DNA from: Rahnella sikkimica | GTDB lineage: Bacteria > Pseudomonadota > Gammaproteobacteria > Enterobacterales > Enterobacteriaceae | Assembly (NCBI RefSeq): GCF_002951615.1 | Contig: NZ_CP019063.1 | Span: 186,001-250,000, forward strand | Reading direction: 5' to 3' | DNA: 64,000 nt | Shown here: one piece after another, positions 1 to 8,727 of the stretch | Layout: each line of letters begins with the position of its first letter | Position numbering within the stretch: position 1 is the first letter of the stretch | Made by a program: the position numbers and the translations under genes | The notes under the pieces: generated by a model | Seen by the model: the letters and a program-made list of their open reading frames with translations, nothing else | What the model was told of the DNA's origin: nothing | The model's database searches: none

Positions 1-475
1 TTGAATGAGTGATACTTTCCATTTAGAAAATTATGTCAACTTTAGCGATAACTTTCCCCCATTACTGTTTTAAATAATTAAAATAACTTAGAGAGCCTAT
101 TAATGAATTATATAAAAATATGCGGAGGATTTTGTTCCTAAAAAATTTAAAAAACAAGTTATTTGTCAGGCGGTTTTATATTAAGGGATATTATTATTCA
201 CGCAATCAATGTGAATTAAAAATATATATATACAGCTAAATGAAACAAGCAATAAAACCCAGCACACCTCACAGATATAGTTTTTTCCCTCAACAGTGAA
301 TAAATCAGGGTGCAGGTTATATTTCGTGACTCAGGCTCTGTTTTTTTTAGAAAAAACATCCCCAATTGAAAATCGGACTCCAGCCCATTGTTGATGGCGC
401 GATGCTGTCTCATACTTCAACTAACGTTTTAAAGATCTGCAGGTTTTCTGAAAACAACACATTGACGTTAACGCA
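1..475. other. AT-rich gene-free stretch
   Basis: I see no convincing coding sequence here. A 65-codon reading frame on the minus strand (216-413) has no recognisable family and no good ribosome binding site. The strip probably holds the promoter of the SDR gene that follows and the tail of whatever lies to the left of the window. Confidence 0.5.
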
Positions 476-496
476 TTGAATATAAAAAGGATGAAT

Positions 497-1174
497 ATGA
501 CTGACTCTAAGAAAGCATTGATCATCGGCGCTTCACGTGGCATTGGTTTGGGTGTGGTGGATGTCCTGGCAAAACGCGGCTGGCAGGTGACGGCGACAAC
601 GCGGGCTGCCGTTCCGGCAAAAAGCCCCGCTTCAGTTGACTGGGTAAAACTGGATATAAATAAATCCGAAGCCAGGGAAGCCGTTAAAGATGCGCTTTCC
701 GAAAGCCGCTTTGATCTGATTTTTGTGAATGCAGGCGTGTTTGGCCCCGGCCATCAGGACATTAATCAGGCCACCGACGAAGAGATTATTCAGCTGTTTC
801 TGACCAACGCCATTTCTCCTGTCCGCACTGCGGCTGAATTTCTTCCCCTGCTGAAACACCGCACCGGCGTGCTGGCGCTAATGACCTCAGAACTGTCGAG
901 CCTCAATGAAAACGAAGTCGCCACCTATCCGCTGTATTCCGCCAGTAAAGCCGCACTGAATATGCTGACGCGCGGTTTGCAGGAAGCCACTGAAAAGCAG
1001 GAACTGACGCTGTTATCCGTTCATCCGGGTTGGGTGAAAACCGATATGGGCGGCGAAGATGCCACGCTGACCGTAGAAGAAAGCGCCACCGGGATTGTCG
1101 ATCAGTTCGACGCTTACCGTAGCAAAGGCGGTCACCACTTTGTGGAATATTCCGGCCGGAAACTTCGCTGGTAA
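497..1174 (+). CDS. Short-chain dehydrogenase/reductase (SDR)
   Basis: A cytosolic NAD(P)-dependent oxidoreductase of the classical SDR fold; the substrate cannot be told. The N-terminus carries the Rossmann motif GASRGIG. A VNAG-type strand (FVNAGVFG) follows, and the catalytic YxxxK is seen as YSASK. The length of about 225 residues is usual for the C-factor-like branch. I prefer the ATG at 497 because AAAAGG lies six bases upstream; the reading frame is open from a TTG at 476 and an ATG at 491, but those place the Shine-Dalgarno wrongly. It is a single gene closed by a hairpin terminator. Confidence 0.85.
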   Translation: MTDSKKALIIGASRGIGLGVVDVLAKRGWQVTATTRAAVPAKSPASVDWVKLDINKSEAREAVKDALSESRFDLIFVNAGVFGPGHQDINQATDEEIIQLFLTNAISPVRTAAEFLPLLKHRTGVLALMTSELSSLNENEVATYPLYSASKAALNMLTRGLQEATEKQELTLLSVHPGWVKTDMGGEDATLTVEESATGIVDQFDAYRSKGGHHFVEYSGRKLRW

Positions 1175-1196
1175 ATTTGCGGTTCACCGCACGCTG

Positions 1197-1220
1197 ACGG
1201 CCTCATGTGAGGCCGTTTTT
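1197..1220 (+). terminator. Rho-independent terminator of the SDR gene
   Basis: The stem ACGGCCTCA/TGAGGCCGT has almost no loop and is followed by five T. It lies 23 bases after the SDR stop codon. Confidence 0.8.
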
Positions 1221-1340
1221 ATTTCTGAAATACAGATGACCCCCCTTGCGCACGAACTCCATTCCTTCTTCACAATGTGAACGCAAAATGGCATTTAATG
1301 ACGGTTTGCTGAACTTTTTGTGATGCTTCCCTTTTGTGGT

Positions 1341-1360
1341 AAAACTAGACCGGTCGGTTG
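1341..1360. promoter_or_regulatory. TetR-type operator-like palindrome
   Basis: The sequence ACTAGACCGGTCGGTTGG contains the perfect palindrome GACCGGTC and resembles TAGACC-type operators of TetR-family efflux repressors. It lies about 100 bases before the MFS exporter. No TetR gene is adjacent, so the link is inference. Confidence 0.3.
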
Positions 1361-1458
1361 GTTGTTAATAATTTGTAGACACAATAATTGCCGGGCTAAC
1401 TTATCCCAAAATAAGACTCAGACGCGGCGCATAAACTTGCTTCCTTCAGGGATTTGTC

Positions 1459-2697
1459 ATGCCTTCATCCTCAGTGGATTCGGATTCGCTGTTACAACAT
1501 CGTTCGTTCGTCGCGTTCTGGATAGCCCGTGCGGCGTCCAGTTTTGGTTTCCAGATGCTTTCTATTGTGGTGAGCTGGCAAATCTATTCGATCACCGGAC
1601 GGGCGTTTGATCTCGGGTTGATCGGGCTGGTGCAGTTTTTCCCCTCGGTTGCGCTGGCGCTGGTCGCCGGGCACGTGGCCGACCAGTTTGATCGTCGCCG
1701 CGTTGTGTTACTCGGGCAGATGGTCGAGTGGCTGGCGATTGCTGCGCTGGCCTGGTTGTCGCTCACGCATCACGTCAATGAAGTGATCATACTCGGGCTG
1801 ATTTTCATCATCTCGACCGCGAAAGCCATGGAAGCGCCGTCGTTGCAGTCAATGCTCCCGGCGCTGGTTCCGCCGCATTTACTGGCGCGCGCGATGGCGG
1901 CAAACAGCGTATCCGGCCAGGCGGCGGCGATGGTCGGCCCGGCGCTGGGCGGTTTTCTGTATGTCGCCGGGGCGGGCGTGGCGTATTCGGTCTGCGCCGT
2001 GCTGTATCTGCTGTCAATCGTGATGGTCAGCCGGTTACGTTATGAACAGGCGCCACCGCGCCGTGTTCCGGCTACGTTCAAAACGCTGTTTGCCGGTATC
2101 AGTTTCATCCGCAACCGGCCGGACGTTCTGGGCGTCATTTCACTGGATTTATTTGCTGTACTGCTTGGCGGCGCGACGGCGTTGTTGCCGATTTTTGCCC
2201 ACGATATTCTGCACACCGGCCCGTGGGGTTTGGGATTACTACGCGGCGCGCCAGCGGTCGGCGGCTTAATCGTCGGGTTCTGGCTGAGCCATCGTGCGCT
2301 GAAACGTAACGTCGGGATGACCATGTTTACGGCAGTAGCCGGTTTCGGCGTCGCGACACTCGTTTTCGCGTTCTCGACCTCGTTATGGCTTTCGATGCTG
2401 GCACTGTTTGCGCTCGGCGGTTTCGACATGATCAGCATGGTCATTCGTGGCGCGCTGGTTCAGCTGGATACGCCCGACGATATGCGCGGCCGCGTCAGCG
2501 CCGTAAACTCAATCTTCATCAACACCTCCAATCAGCTCGGTGAATTTGAATCTGGCCTGATGGCCGCCTGGGTCGGCGCAGTGCCTGCCGCAGCGATTGG
2601 CGGCGTCGGCACGCTGATTGTGGTCGGCTTATGGATGATCGGGTTCCCGGCTTTGCGTAAACGCCAGAAACTTGAAAATGATGTGGTGACACCGTAA
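1459..2697 (+). CDS. MFS transporter, EntS-like (MFS_3) family
   Basis: An inner-membrane secondary transporter of about 12 transmembrane helices and 412 residues, probably an exporter of a small molecule. The start (LLQHRSFVAFWIARAASSFG) and the loop GHVADQFDRRRVV after helix 2 match the A-like motif of the EntS/MFS_3 group, which includes the enterobactin exporter. There are no siderophore genes nearby, so a drug or metabolite exporter is equally possible. It stands alone between the SDR gene and the ABC-F leader, with a TetR-like palindrome upstream that could make it inducible by its substrate. Confidence 0.8.
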   Translation: MPSSSVDSDSLLQHRSFVAFWIARAASSFGFQMLSIVVSWQIYSITGRAFDLGLIGLVQFFPSVALALVAGHVADQFDRRRVVLLGQMVEWLAIAALAWLSLTHHVNEVIILGLIFIISTAKAMEAPSLQSMLPALVPPHLLARAMAANSVSGQAAAMVGPALGGFLYVAGAGVAYSVCAVLYLLSIVMVSRLRYEQAPPRRVPATFKTLFAGISFIRNRPDVLGVISLDLFAVLLGGATALLPIFAHDILHTGPWGLGLLRGAPAVGGLIVGFWLSHRALKRNVGMTMFTAVAGFGVATLVFAFSTSLWLSMLALFALGGFDMISMVIRGALVQLDTPDDMRGRVSAVNSIFINTSNQLGEFESGLMAAWVGAVPAAAIGGVGTLIVVGLWMIGFPALRKRQKLENDVVTP

Positions 2698-2791
2698 CGT
2701 TTAACGGGGATATTTGACACTGGAACAATTCGAAAATCCCTAATATAATCAGCCCATTCATTCACCAACTGAATACATAAGGAGGATTGCC

Positions 2792-2875
2792 ATGCTGACA
2801 CGTGAAGTTTTTTTAATTTCACTCGTCCTTAGCGATCGTCACTGCTCAAGCGTTACCGGTATCGTGCTGCGATAA
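2792..2875 (+). CDS. Candidate 27-residue leader peptide before the ABC-F gene
   Basis: A small frame (begins MLTREVFLISLVLSDRH) with a near-perfect ribosome binding site, AAGGAGG, seven bases before the ATG. Its last codons run through the 5' arm of a long hairpin and its stop codon sits in the 3' arm, so a ribosome stalled or released here would decide which RNA structure forms. It resembles the upstream frames that control antibiotic-inducible ABC-F genes. The peptide itself is not one I recognise. Confidence 0.55.
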   Translation: MLTREVFLISLVLSDRHCSSVTGIVLR

Positions 2876-2934
2876 CCTGCTTGAGCGAAGCTAACTGACA
2901 ATCTGAGAACTTCCCTCCGGCTTACCGGTTATCG
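2844..2934 (+). promoter_or_regulatory. Putative ribosome-controlled attenuator with alternative hairpins
   Basis: GCTCAAGC (2844-2851) pairs perfectly with GCTTGAGC (2879-2886), and GGTATCG (2858-2864) pairs inside it with CGATAACC (2870-2877). The same CGATAACC is an exact complement of GGTTATCG (2927-2934) further on. The two pairings exclude each other. The leader stop codon lies inside CGATAACC. Confidence 0.55.
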
Positions 2935-2987
2935 TCGGCTTTATTGACGAAAGGCATTTGTTTGCCTGTAAAACTTGAGTAAGCGCC

Positions 2988-4745
2988 ATGACATTATTAT
3001 CTGCACAATCCTTATCCTTCGATAATTCCTTCGGTCCTTTGCTGACGGAGATTTCTTTTGGCCTGAAAAAAGGCGACCGCATCGGGCTTATCGGCCATAA
3101 CGGCTGCGGGAAAAGTACCCTTCTGAAAATCCTGAACGGCGAACTGGCGGCCACGTCCGGCACGCTGACGCTGGCGAATCAGTGCATTATGGCGACGGTG
3201 GAACAGCATCTTCCGGCGGCATTGCAGGATGCAACGCTGATTGACGCGGTGCAAAATCATTTGCCCGGCAGCCTTCATCAGCCGGAACGCTGGCAGGCCG
3301 AAGTCTTGCTCGCCTCACTTGGCTTTGAAGAAAAAACCTGGAGTCTGGTCGCCGGAACGCTCAGCGGCGGGCAACATACGCGGCTGATGCTGGCGCGGGC
3401 GTTGATCCGGCAACCGGATTTACTGCTGCTGGATGAGCCGAGTAACCATCTGGATCTGCCGACTTTGCTGTGGCTCGAGCAGTTCCTGCAAAACTGGGGC
3501 GGCAGTTTTGTACTGGTTTCCCACGACCGCAGCCTGCTGGACAATGTCACCAACTGCACCTGGATCCTGCGCGACAAAACGCTGCAATTCATCCGTCTCC
3601 CCTGCTCTTCGGCCCGTCAGGCGCTGGCCGAAAAAGATGCGGCGGACGCGTTGCGCAGAAGAGCCGAACAAAAGGAGATTGACCGGGTCACCCTGAGTGC
3701 TAAACGGCTGGCGGTCTGGGGCAGCGTATATGACAACGAAGGTCTGGCCCGCAAGGCCAAGCAAATGGAAAAGCAGATCGACCGGATGAAGGAAGATCAA
3801 ACCGACGTGACAGCGGGCAATCAGTGGCAACTGCGGCTGCGCGGTGAAGCCCTACCGGCGGATCGCGTGCTGGCGCTTTCTGCCTTACAGATCCGGCCTG
3901 CACCTGACGCGCCGGTCTTGTTTGAACTGGGCGAACTGCGGGTGAAAAGCGGCGACCGTATCGCGCTGGTCGGCCGCAACGGCTGCGGTAAATCATCGCT
4001 GCTGCATCATTTGTGGCAGGCTTTCAGTCAGCCGGAAACCGTTGCTGAGGGCGTGATTTTTCATCCCAAAGTTCGCGCAGGGTATTACGACCAAAGTCTG
4101 CGGCAGTTGCGGGATGAGGATTCGCTGTCTGATGCGCTGGCACACTTTGCGCCGCTGACCGAAGAACAGCGGAAAATGGCGCTGACCGAAGAACAGCGGA
4201 AAATGGCGCTGATCGGTGCCGGTTTTCCGTATCTTCGCCATCAGCAAAAAGTCAGTACGCTGAGCGGCGGCGAGCGTTCAAGGCTGCTGTTTATCGCGCT
4301 GACGCTGGCGAATTACTCACTGTTACTGCTCGATGAGCCGACCAACCATCTGGATATAGAAGGCAAAGAGGAGCTGGCGGAAACGCTGAAAACCTTCAGC
4401 GGCGCTGTCTTGCTGGTTTCTCACGACCGGACGCTCATCGGGCAAAGTTGTAATCGCTTCTGGCTTATTCATCAGCAACAGCTTGAGGAATGGCACAGTC
4501 TTGCGCCGGTCTACGCGATTCTGGCCCAGACGCCAGTACCCGATTCCCCGGCAGCAGTAAAACCACAGACGGCGACCTCTGCGGTTCCCGAAACCGAAGA
4601 AGAACACTGGCTGGCGACGCTGCTGGAGCTGGAAAGTAAACTGGAAGAAGATCTGGCGCGAAAACCCAGACATCAGAAACCAGAACTGCAACGCCAGTGG
4701 CAGCAGCAAATCACTGAACTCAGTGCCTTGCTGGATTTGACGTAG
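2988..4745 (+). CDS. ABC-F family ATPase (ribosome-associated)
   Basis: A soluble twin-ATPase protein of 585 residues with no membrane segments. ABC-F proteins act on the translating ribosome, either as translation factors (EttA, Uup, YbiT, YheS) or as ribosome-protecting antibiotic resistance factors. Domain 1 has Walker A GHNGCGKST (about residue 37), signature LSGGQ (about 125) and Walker B LLLLDEP. Domain 2 has GRNGCGKSS (about 329), LSGGE (about 424) and LLLLDEPTNHLD. A charged linker separates them, and the C-terminal tail looks coiled. It is not a clear orthologue of the four E. coli members. The leader peptide and switching hairpins upstream suggest antibiotic-induced expression. An odd nine-residue exact duplication lies near residues 390-407. 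Confidence 0.85.
   Translation: MTLLSAQSLSFDNSFGPLLTEISFGLKKGDRIGLIGHNGCGKSTLLKILNGELAATSGTLTLANQCIMATVEQHLPAALQDATLIDAVQNHLPGSLHQPERWQAEVLLASLGFEEKTWSLVAGTLSGGQHTRLMLARALIRQPDLLLLDEPSNHLDLPTLLWLEQFLQNWGGSFVLVSHDRSLLDNVTNCTWILRDKTLQFIRLPCSSARQALAEKDAADALRRRAEQKEIDRVTLSAKRLAVWGSVYDNEGLARKAKQMEKQIDRMKEDQTDVTAGNQWQLRLRGEALPADRVLALSALQIRPAPDAPVLFELGELRVKSGDRIALVGRNGCGKSSLLHHLWQAFSQPETVAEGVIFHPKVRAGYYDQSLRQLRDEDSLSDALAHFAPLTEEQRKMALTEEQRKMALIGAGFPYLRHQQKVSTLSGGERSRLLFIALTLANYSLLLLDEPTNHLDIEGKEELAETLKTFSGAVLLVSHDRTLIGQSCNRFWLIHQQQLEEWHSLAPVYAILAQTPVPDSPAAVKPQTATSAVPETEEEHWLATLLELESKLEEDLARKPRHQKPELQRQWQQQITELSALLDLT
4155..4208 (+). repeat. 27-bp perfect tandem duplication inside the ABC-F gene
   Basis: Two identical 27-base copies lie head to tail (4155-4181 and 4182-4208) and keep the frame. 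They duplicate the residues LTEEQRKMA between the second Walker A and the second signature motif. Perfect identity indicates a recent event or an active slippage site. Confidence 0.95.
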
Positions 4746-4766
4746 TACGTCTGAAAAACCCTTCGA

Positions 4767-4788
4767 GGCCGCAGAAATGCGGCCTTTT
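4767..4788 (+). terminator. Terminator of the ABC-F gene
   Basis: The stem GGCCGCA/TGCGGCC with a four-base loop is followed by TTTT, 22 bases after the ABC-F stop. Confidence 0.8.
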
Positions 4789-4862
4789 ATCATGCCCGCC
4801 TGTCGCTTTCACCCGCGTCGAGTATGCTTAAAAAGCAGAAACATTTTTCCGGGGAACACAGC

Positions 4863-7802
4863 ATGAAAACCCGTATTAAAAAACTAAAAAATCGGTATCC
4901 GTTACACATCCAGATCACAGCCCTTTTTACGTTTTTAATTGTTTCGATCGGCTGCATTATTATTCTGTTCAGCCACACTCAGCTGACAAAACTGACCGAA
5001 GTCAGCACGCATCAGCAGTATCAGAAAACGGGTGAAGCCATCGCCAGTGAGCTGAATTCCGTGACACGTAATATGGCGACGTCGGTAGATATTCTGACAA
5101 AAATGCCCATCACCGCAGCGCTAACTGAAACAGAACGCATGGCGCGGGTGAGCACTTTCATTATGGTATTACAGCAGAATAATTATGCCAGTTCGGTCTA
5201 CTGCGCTTATTCCAACGGCGATTTCTTTATTCTCCGGCGCTTAACCAGTCAGAATCGCGCGTTATTTAATGCCCCGACCAGCGCGCAATGGCTTGCACAA
5301 AACTACCGGTTTGATTTAACGACACCTGAGAAAAAAGAGTTCTTTTTAGATAATCAGCAAAACGTGATTTCTTCGGGCACTGTGCCTTACGACAATTACG
5401 ATCCGCGTGGCAGAAAATGGTTCACGCTGGCCAGTGCAGAAAAAGGGCTGATTACGTCGCCCAATTATATTTTCAAAGGGACCGGCGAAACCGGTTTTAC
5501 CTACAGCCAGCAGGCTGATAATCAGCACGCAGTGATAGGACTCGACGTTTCCCTCGCTTCACTGTCCGCATTCTTGCAGCAACAGGGATTACCGCCGGGC
5601 AGCCAGGCGGCGATATTATCAGAGTCCGGCGAAATCATCGCCAGCGACCCCGAACAGAAACACGCAAATAACGGTGGCCTGATGGCAGGAAATCTGCCCG
5701 TTTTGCAACCACTGTTATCGCAGGGCAATGCCGGAAACAGCCGCCTTTTTCGCGCGGATAATCAAGACTGGTACGGTTCTGTCATCAATATTCGCAGCAT
5801 GGGAAACGACTATCGCCTGGCGATCGCCACGCCTTCGGCTTTTCTGACCGCAAATGCCAGTGCGATCAGTAACCGCTCCACGCTGATTGCTTTCTTATTG
5901 CTGTTACTCAGCCTGCCGGTTATCTGGTATTTTTCGCGTAAAATTTCCCGTCCGCTGGTCAGCCTGCGAAAAGATGCAGAAGCGATCAGCAATTTGCACT
6001 TCGAGACAGAAACCCATTCCATAAAAGGCTCTGTGATTGAGGAGGTGGATGATTTACATACCGCGATGGCAAAAATGAAACTCACGCTGACCAAATTCAT
6101 CTCTATGGGCCGTATGTTGACCGTTAAGAATAACTTTACTCAGCAAATGCAGGGGCTGTTAACGGAAACCACGGAAATAGCTGACATGACCGGAGGAATG
6201 GTCTTTCTTGCCAATCAGGACATGAATCTTTTCACACCCGTGGCATTCCGGTGGCGCGATGAAAATATTGAACTCGCCGGTATCTCGCCTCTCGAAGTGG
6301 ATAACGAACGTTGCAGTGAATTCTGGAAAATACTCAAAGGCCAGACCCTCAGCGGGATCCTCACGCAGGAAACCATTCCTGCGCCTTTACAGGCCTTCTT
6401 CCATCCGCATTTTCCCCTGCGCTACGTCGCGGTTCCAATGCAGACGCACGATAACCAGCTTCTGGGTTTTCTGTTACTTTTCAATACCACCACGCTCAGC
6501 GACAAGCAGGAAAACGCCAAAGTCCAGCTGATCAATTCGCTGGTCGGGATGTTATCCGTGGCGATTGAAGCGCAGCATCTGCTGGTGGAACAAAAAAATC
6601 TGATGAACGCCTTCATCAGGTTGATCGCCGGTGCCATCGATGAGAAAAGCGCGTATACCGGCGGCCACTGCCAGCGCGTGCCGGTCATCACCAAAATGCT
6701 GGCCAAAGCAGCCGTGGAAAGCCGTGCAGGGCCTTTCGCCAGTTTTACGCTTTCTGAAAACGAGTGGGAGGAATTGCATACTGCCTGCTGGCTGCATGAT
6801 TGCGGGAAGATCACCACGCCCGAAGCGGTGGTGGATAAAGCCACCAAACTGGAGCTGATTTACAACCGTATTCACGAGATCCGTATGCGCTTTGAGTTGC
6901 TGAAACGTGAGAAGGAAATTGAATTCTTACGCCAGTATTCTAGTCATCCCGCCGGGAGCGCAGAGGCGCTGACGCTGAAAGAGACGATACGTCAGCTCGA
7001 CGATGATTTCTATTTTATTGCCCGCTGTAATATCGGCAGCGAGTTTCTTTCCGATGAGGCACTGGCGCGAATCAATCAGATTGCCGGTTACCGCTGGACG
7101 CGCACGCTCGAAGATACGGCCGGTATTTCACGCGAAGAGCTAATGCGTAAAGAACGCCAGCCGCAACCGGCGTTGCCGGTTCAGGAACCGATGCTGGCGG
7201 ACAAAGAAGAACATATCGTCTATCGCGATGGGGCCAGCAAACAGGCCGACAGTTACCATTTCAAACTGAAAAAACCGGAATTGCAGTATAACTATGGCGA
7301 AATCTATAACCTGGCAATCCGCCGTGGCACCCTGAACGACGAGGAACGTTACAAAATCAACGAACACATTATGCAGACCATTATTATGCTCGAAAATCTG
7401 CCGTTCCCGCGCACCATGTCCAATGTGCCGGTGATTGCGGGCGGGCATCATGAGCGCGTCGACGGCAAAGGCTATCCGTTTCAGCTTAATTACACGCAGA
7501 TGAGTATTCAGGTCAGGATGATGGCGATTGCGGATGTTTTCGAGGCGCTGACCGCCGCCGACCGGCCTTACAAACCAGGAAAACTGCTCTCGGAAGCCCT
7601 GAATATCATGGTCAGTATGGTGAACGAACATCATCTGGACAGGGATTTGTTCATCCTGTTCCTGCAATCGGGTATCTGGCGCGAATATGCCCAAACCTAT
7701 TTAGATCCAGAGAAAACCGGTAGCGTCGATATCGCTGCTCTGCTGGCAAAAATCGGCCCGCAATACATTGAAGATATCCCTCGTGAAGAAAGCCCGGCGT
7801 GA
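4863..7802 (+). CDS. Membrane HD-GYP protein with Cache, HAMP and GAF regions (predicted c-di-GMP phosphodiesterase)
   Basis: A 979-residue inner-membrane sensor likely to hydrolyse cyclic di-GMP. The order is TM1 (about 17-38), a periplasmic Cache-like sensor region, TM2 (about 337-357), HAMP, a GAF-like region (about 420-570), then the catalytic domain. The latter shows GGHCQRVP (about 600), the metal-binding HDCGK (about 645) and the diagnostic HHERVDGKGYP (about 862). More than 200 residues separate HD from HHE, much more than in a minimal HD-GYP domain, and the insert is charged and helical. I start at 4863 because GGGGAA precedes it at proper spacing; the frame also opens at 4824. It is monocistronic. 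Confidence 0.85.
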   Translation: MKTRIKKLKNRYPLHIQITALFTFLIVSIGCIIILFSHTQLTKLTEVSTHQQYQKTGEAIASELNSVTRNMATSVDILTKMPITAALTETERMARVSTFIMVLQQNNYASSVYCAYSNGDFFILRRLTSQNRALFNAPTSAQWLAQNYRFDLTTPEKKEFFLDNQQNVISSGTVPYDNYDPRGRKWFTLASAEKGLITSPNYIFKGTGETGFTYSQQADNQHAVIGLDVSLASLSAFLQQQGLPPGSQAAILSESGEIIASDPEQKHANNGGLMAGNLPVLQPLLSQGNAGNSRLFRADNQDWYGSVINIRSMGNDYRLAIATPSAFLTANASAISNRSTLIAFLLLLLSLPVIWYFSRKISRPLVSLRKDAEAISNLHFETETHSIKGSVIEEVDDLHTAMAKMKLTLTKFISMGRMLTVKNNFTQQMQGLLTETTEIADMTGGMVFLANQDMNLFTPVAFRWRDENIELAGISPLEVDNERCSEFWKILKGQTLSGILTQETIPAPLQAFFHPHFPLRYVAVPMQTHDNQLLGFLLLFNTTTLSDKQENAKVQLINSLVGMLSVAIEAQHLLVEQKNLMNAFIRLIAGAIDEKSAYTGGHCQRVPVITKMLAKAAVESRAGPFASFTLSENEWEELHTACWLHDCGKITTPEAVVDKATKLELIYNRIHEIRMRFELLKREKEIEFLRQYSSHPAGSAEALTLKETIRQLDDDFYFIARCNIGSEFLSDEALARINQIAGYRWTRTLEDTAGISREELMRKERQPQPALPVQEPMLADKEEHIVYRDGASKQADSYHFKLKKPELQYNYGEIYNLAIRRGTLNDEERYKINEHIMQTIIMLENLPFPRTMSNVPVIAGGHHERVDGKGYPFQLNYTQMSIQVRMMAIADVFEALTAADRPYKPGKLLSEALNIMVSMVNEHHLDRDLFILFLQSGIWREYAQTYLDPEKTGSVDIAALLAKIGPQYIEDIPREESPA

Positions 7803-7893
7803 GCTAACGCCCTGTGATTAACAAAAAGATCACGCCCTCTCCGCCGCCTTGGTAGACTGGCCAGAGACCCAAAAATGAGCTGCCGGAGAAAAC

Positions 7894-8643
7894 ATGTTTA
7901 ACGTATTACGTGCTGAACCTAAAACGACTTTCGAATATGGCCCGTTCCGGATCCGGCGCATGCGTCCGGGGCAGATCCTGCCCGAGCGCGGTGACGATGC
8001 GTTCGGCCCGCTGAGTGTCATCGACCACGCGAATCTCGAGCAGGGAACTCTGGTGAAAATGCATGAGCATAATAACGACGAGATCCTCAGTTATCTGTGG
8101 CGCGGCTCGATGGTTCATGAAGATTCCACCGGTCACCGCGTTTCCCTGTCGCCGAAAAAACTGATGATGATGAATGCCGGGGAAAGCTTCTGGCATGAAG
8201 AATCCACGCCACTGGTTTCGGCTGAAATGCTGCAAATATTCATTCGCCCGCGCAAAGCGAATCTCGAGGGCCGCGTACAGTTTATGGACAGGCCGGAGGG
8301 CGTGAAGCAAAACAAGTGGACGCTGATTGCTGCGCCGGAAGGCATAGAGTCTCCGCTGGAAATCTGTCAGGCAATCTACATTTACGATACCCGTCTGGAG
8401 GCGAACGCGACCCTGGAGATCCCTTCGCACAAGGATTTTGCGCAATGGCTGTATGTTATGGACGGCGAAATCACCCTCGGCGGTCACACACTGGCTAAAG
8501 GTGATGCGATCAGCGATGAAGCCAGCGCGCTGACGCCAGCAACGGCCACGACAGATACCACGCTGGTCTGTTTTCTGGTGTATCTGGACGCGGAAGCGGT
8601 TCTGGAAGGTACCATCAGCGGTAAGTTTGGTAACGTGAAATAA
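7894..8643 (+). CDS. Pirin family protein (bicupin)
   Basis: A cytosolic bicupin of 249 residues. The N-terminal cupin carries the pirin metal-site pattern HEHNNDEILSYLWRG followed by a conserved HED, and the second half is a degenerate cupin. Some family members (for example E. coli YhhW) act as quercetin dioxygenases, whereas others are regulators, so the substrate here is unknown. A GGAG ribosome binding site lies five bases before the ATG. A terminator hairpin follows about 50 bases downstream. Confidence 0.8.
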   Translation: MFNVLRAEPKTTFEYGPFRIRRMRPGQILPERGDDAFGPLSVIDHANLEQGTLVKMHEHNNDEILSYLWRGSMVHEDSTGHRVSLSPKKLMMMNAGESFWHEESTPLVSAEMLQIFIRPRKANLEGRVQFMDRPEGVKQNKWTLIAAPEGIESPLEICQAIYIYDTRLEANATLEIPSHKDFAQWLYVMDGEITLGGHTLAKGDAISDEASALTPATATTDTTLVCFLVYLDAEAVLEGTISGKFGNVK

Positions 8644-8695
8644 GACTGCGGGTTAGCGCTACGAATAATCCGAGTTATTACAGCGTGATAAATGA

Positions 8696-8727
8696 AAAAG
8701 CCCCAGCAAGTTATTGCCAGGGCTTTT
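8696..8727. terminator. Bidirectional terminator
   Basis: AAAAGCCC pairs with GGGCTTTT, and inner GCAA/TTGC pairs extend the stem. T tracts run out on both strands, and the minus-strand tract is longer. It ends the pirin transcript and could also end a leftward transcript from the gene-free stretch to the right. Confidence 0.7.

Noticed and set aside
4824..4862. An upstream ATG for the HD-GYP protein.
   Set aside because: The ATG at 4863 has GGGGAA at proper spacing and gives a normal N-terminus before TM1.
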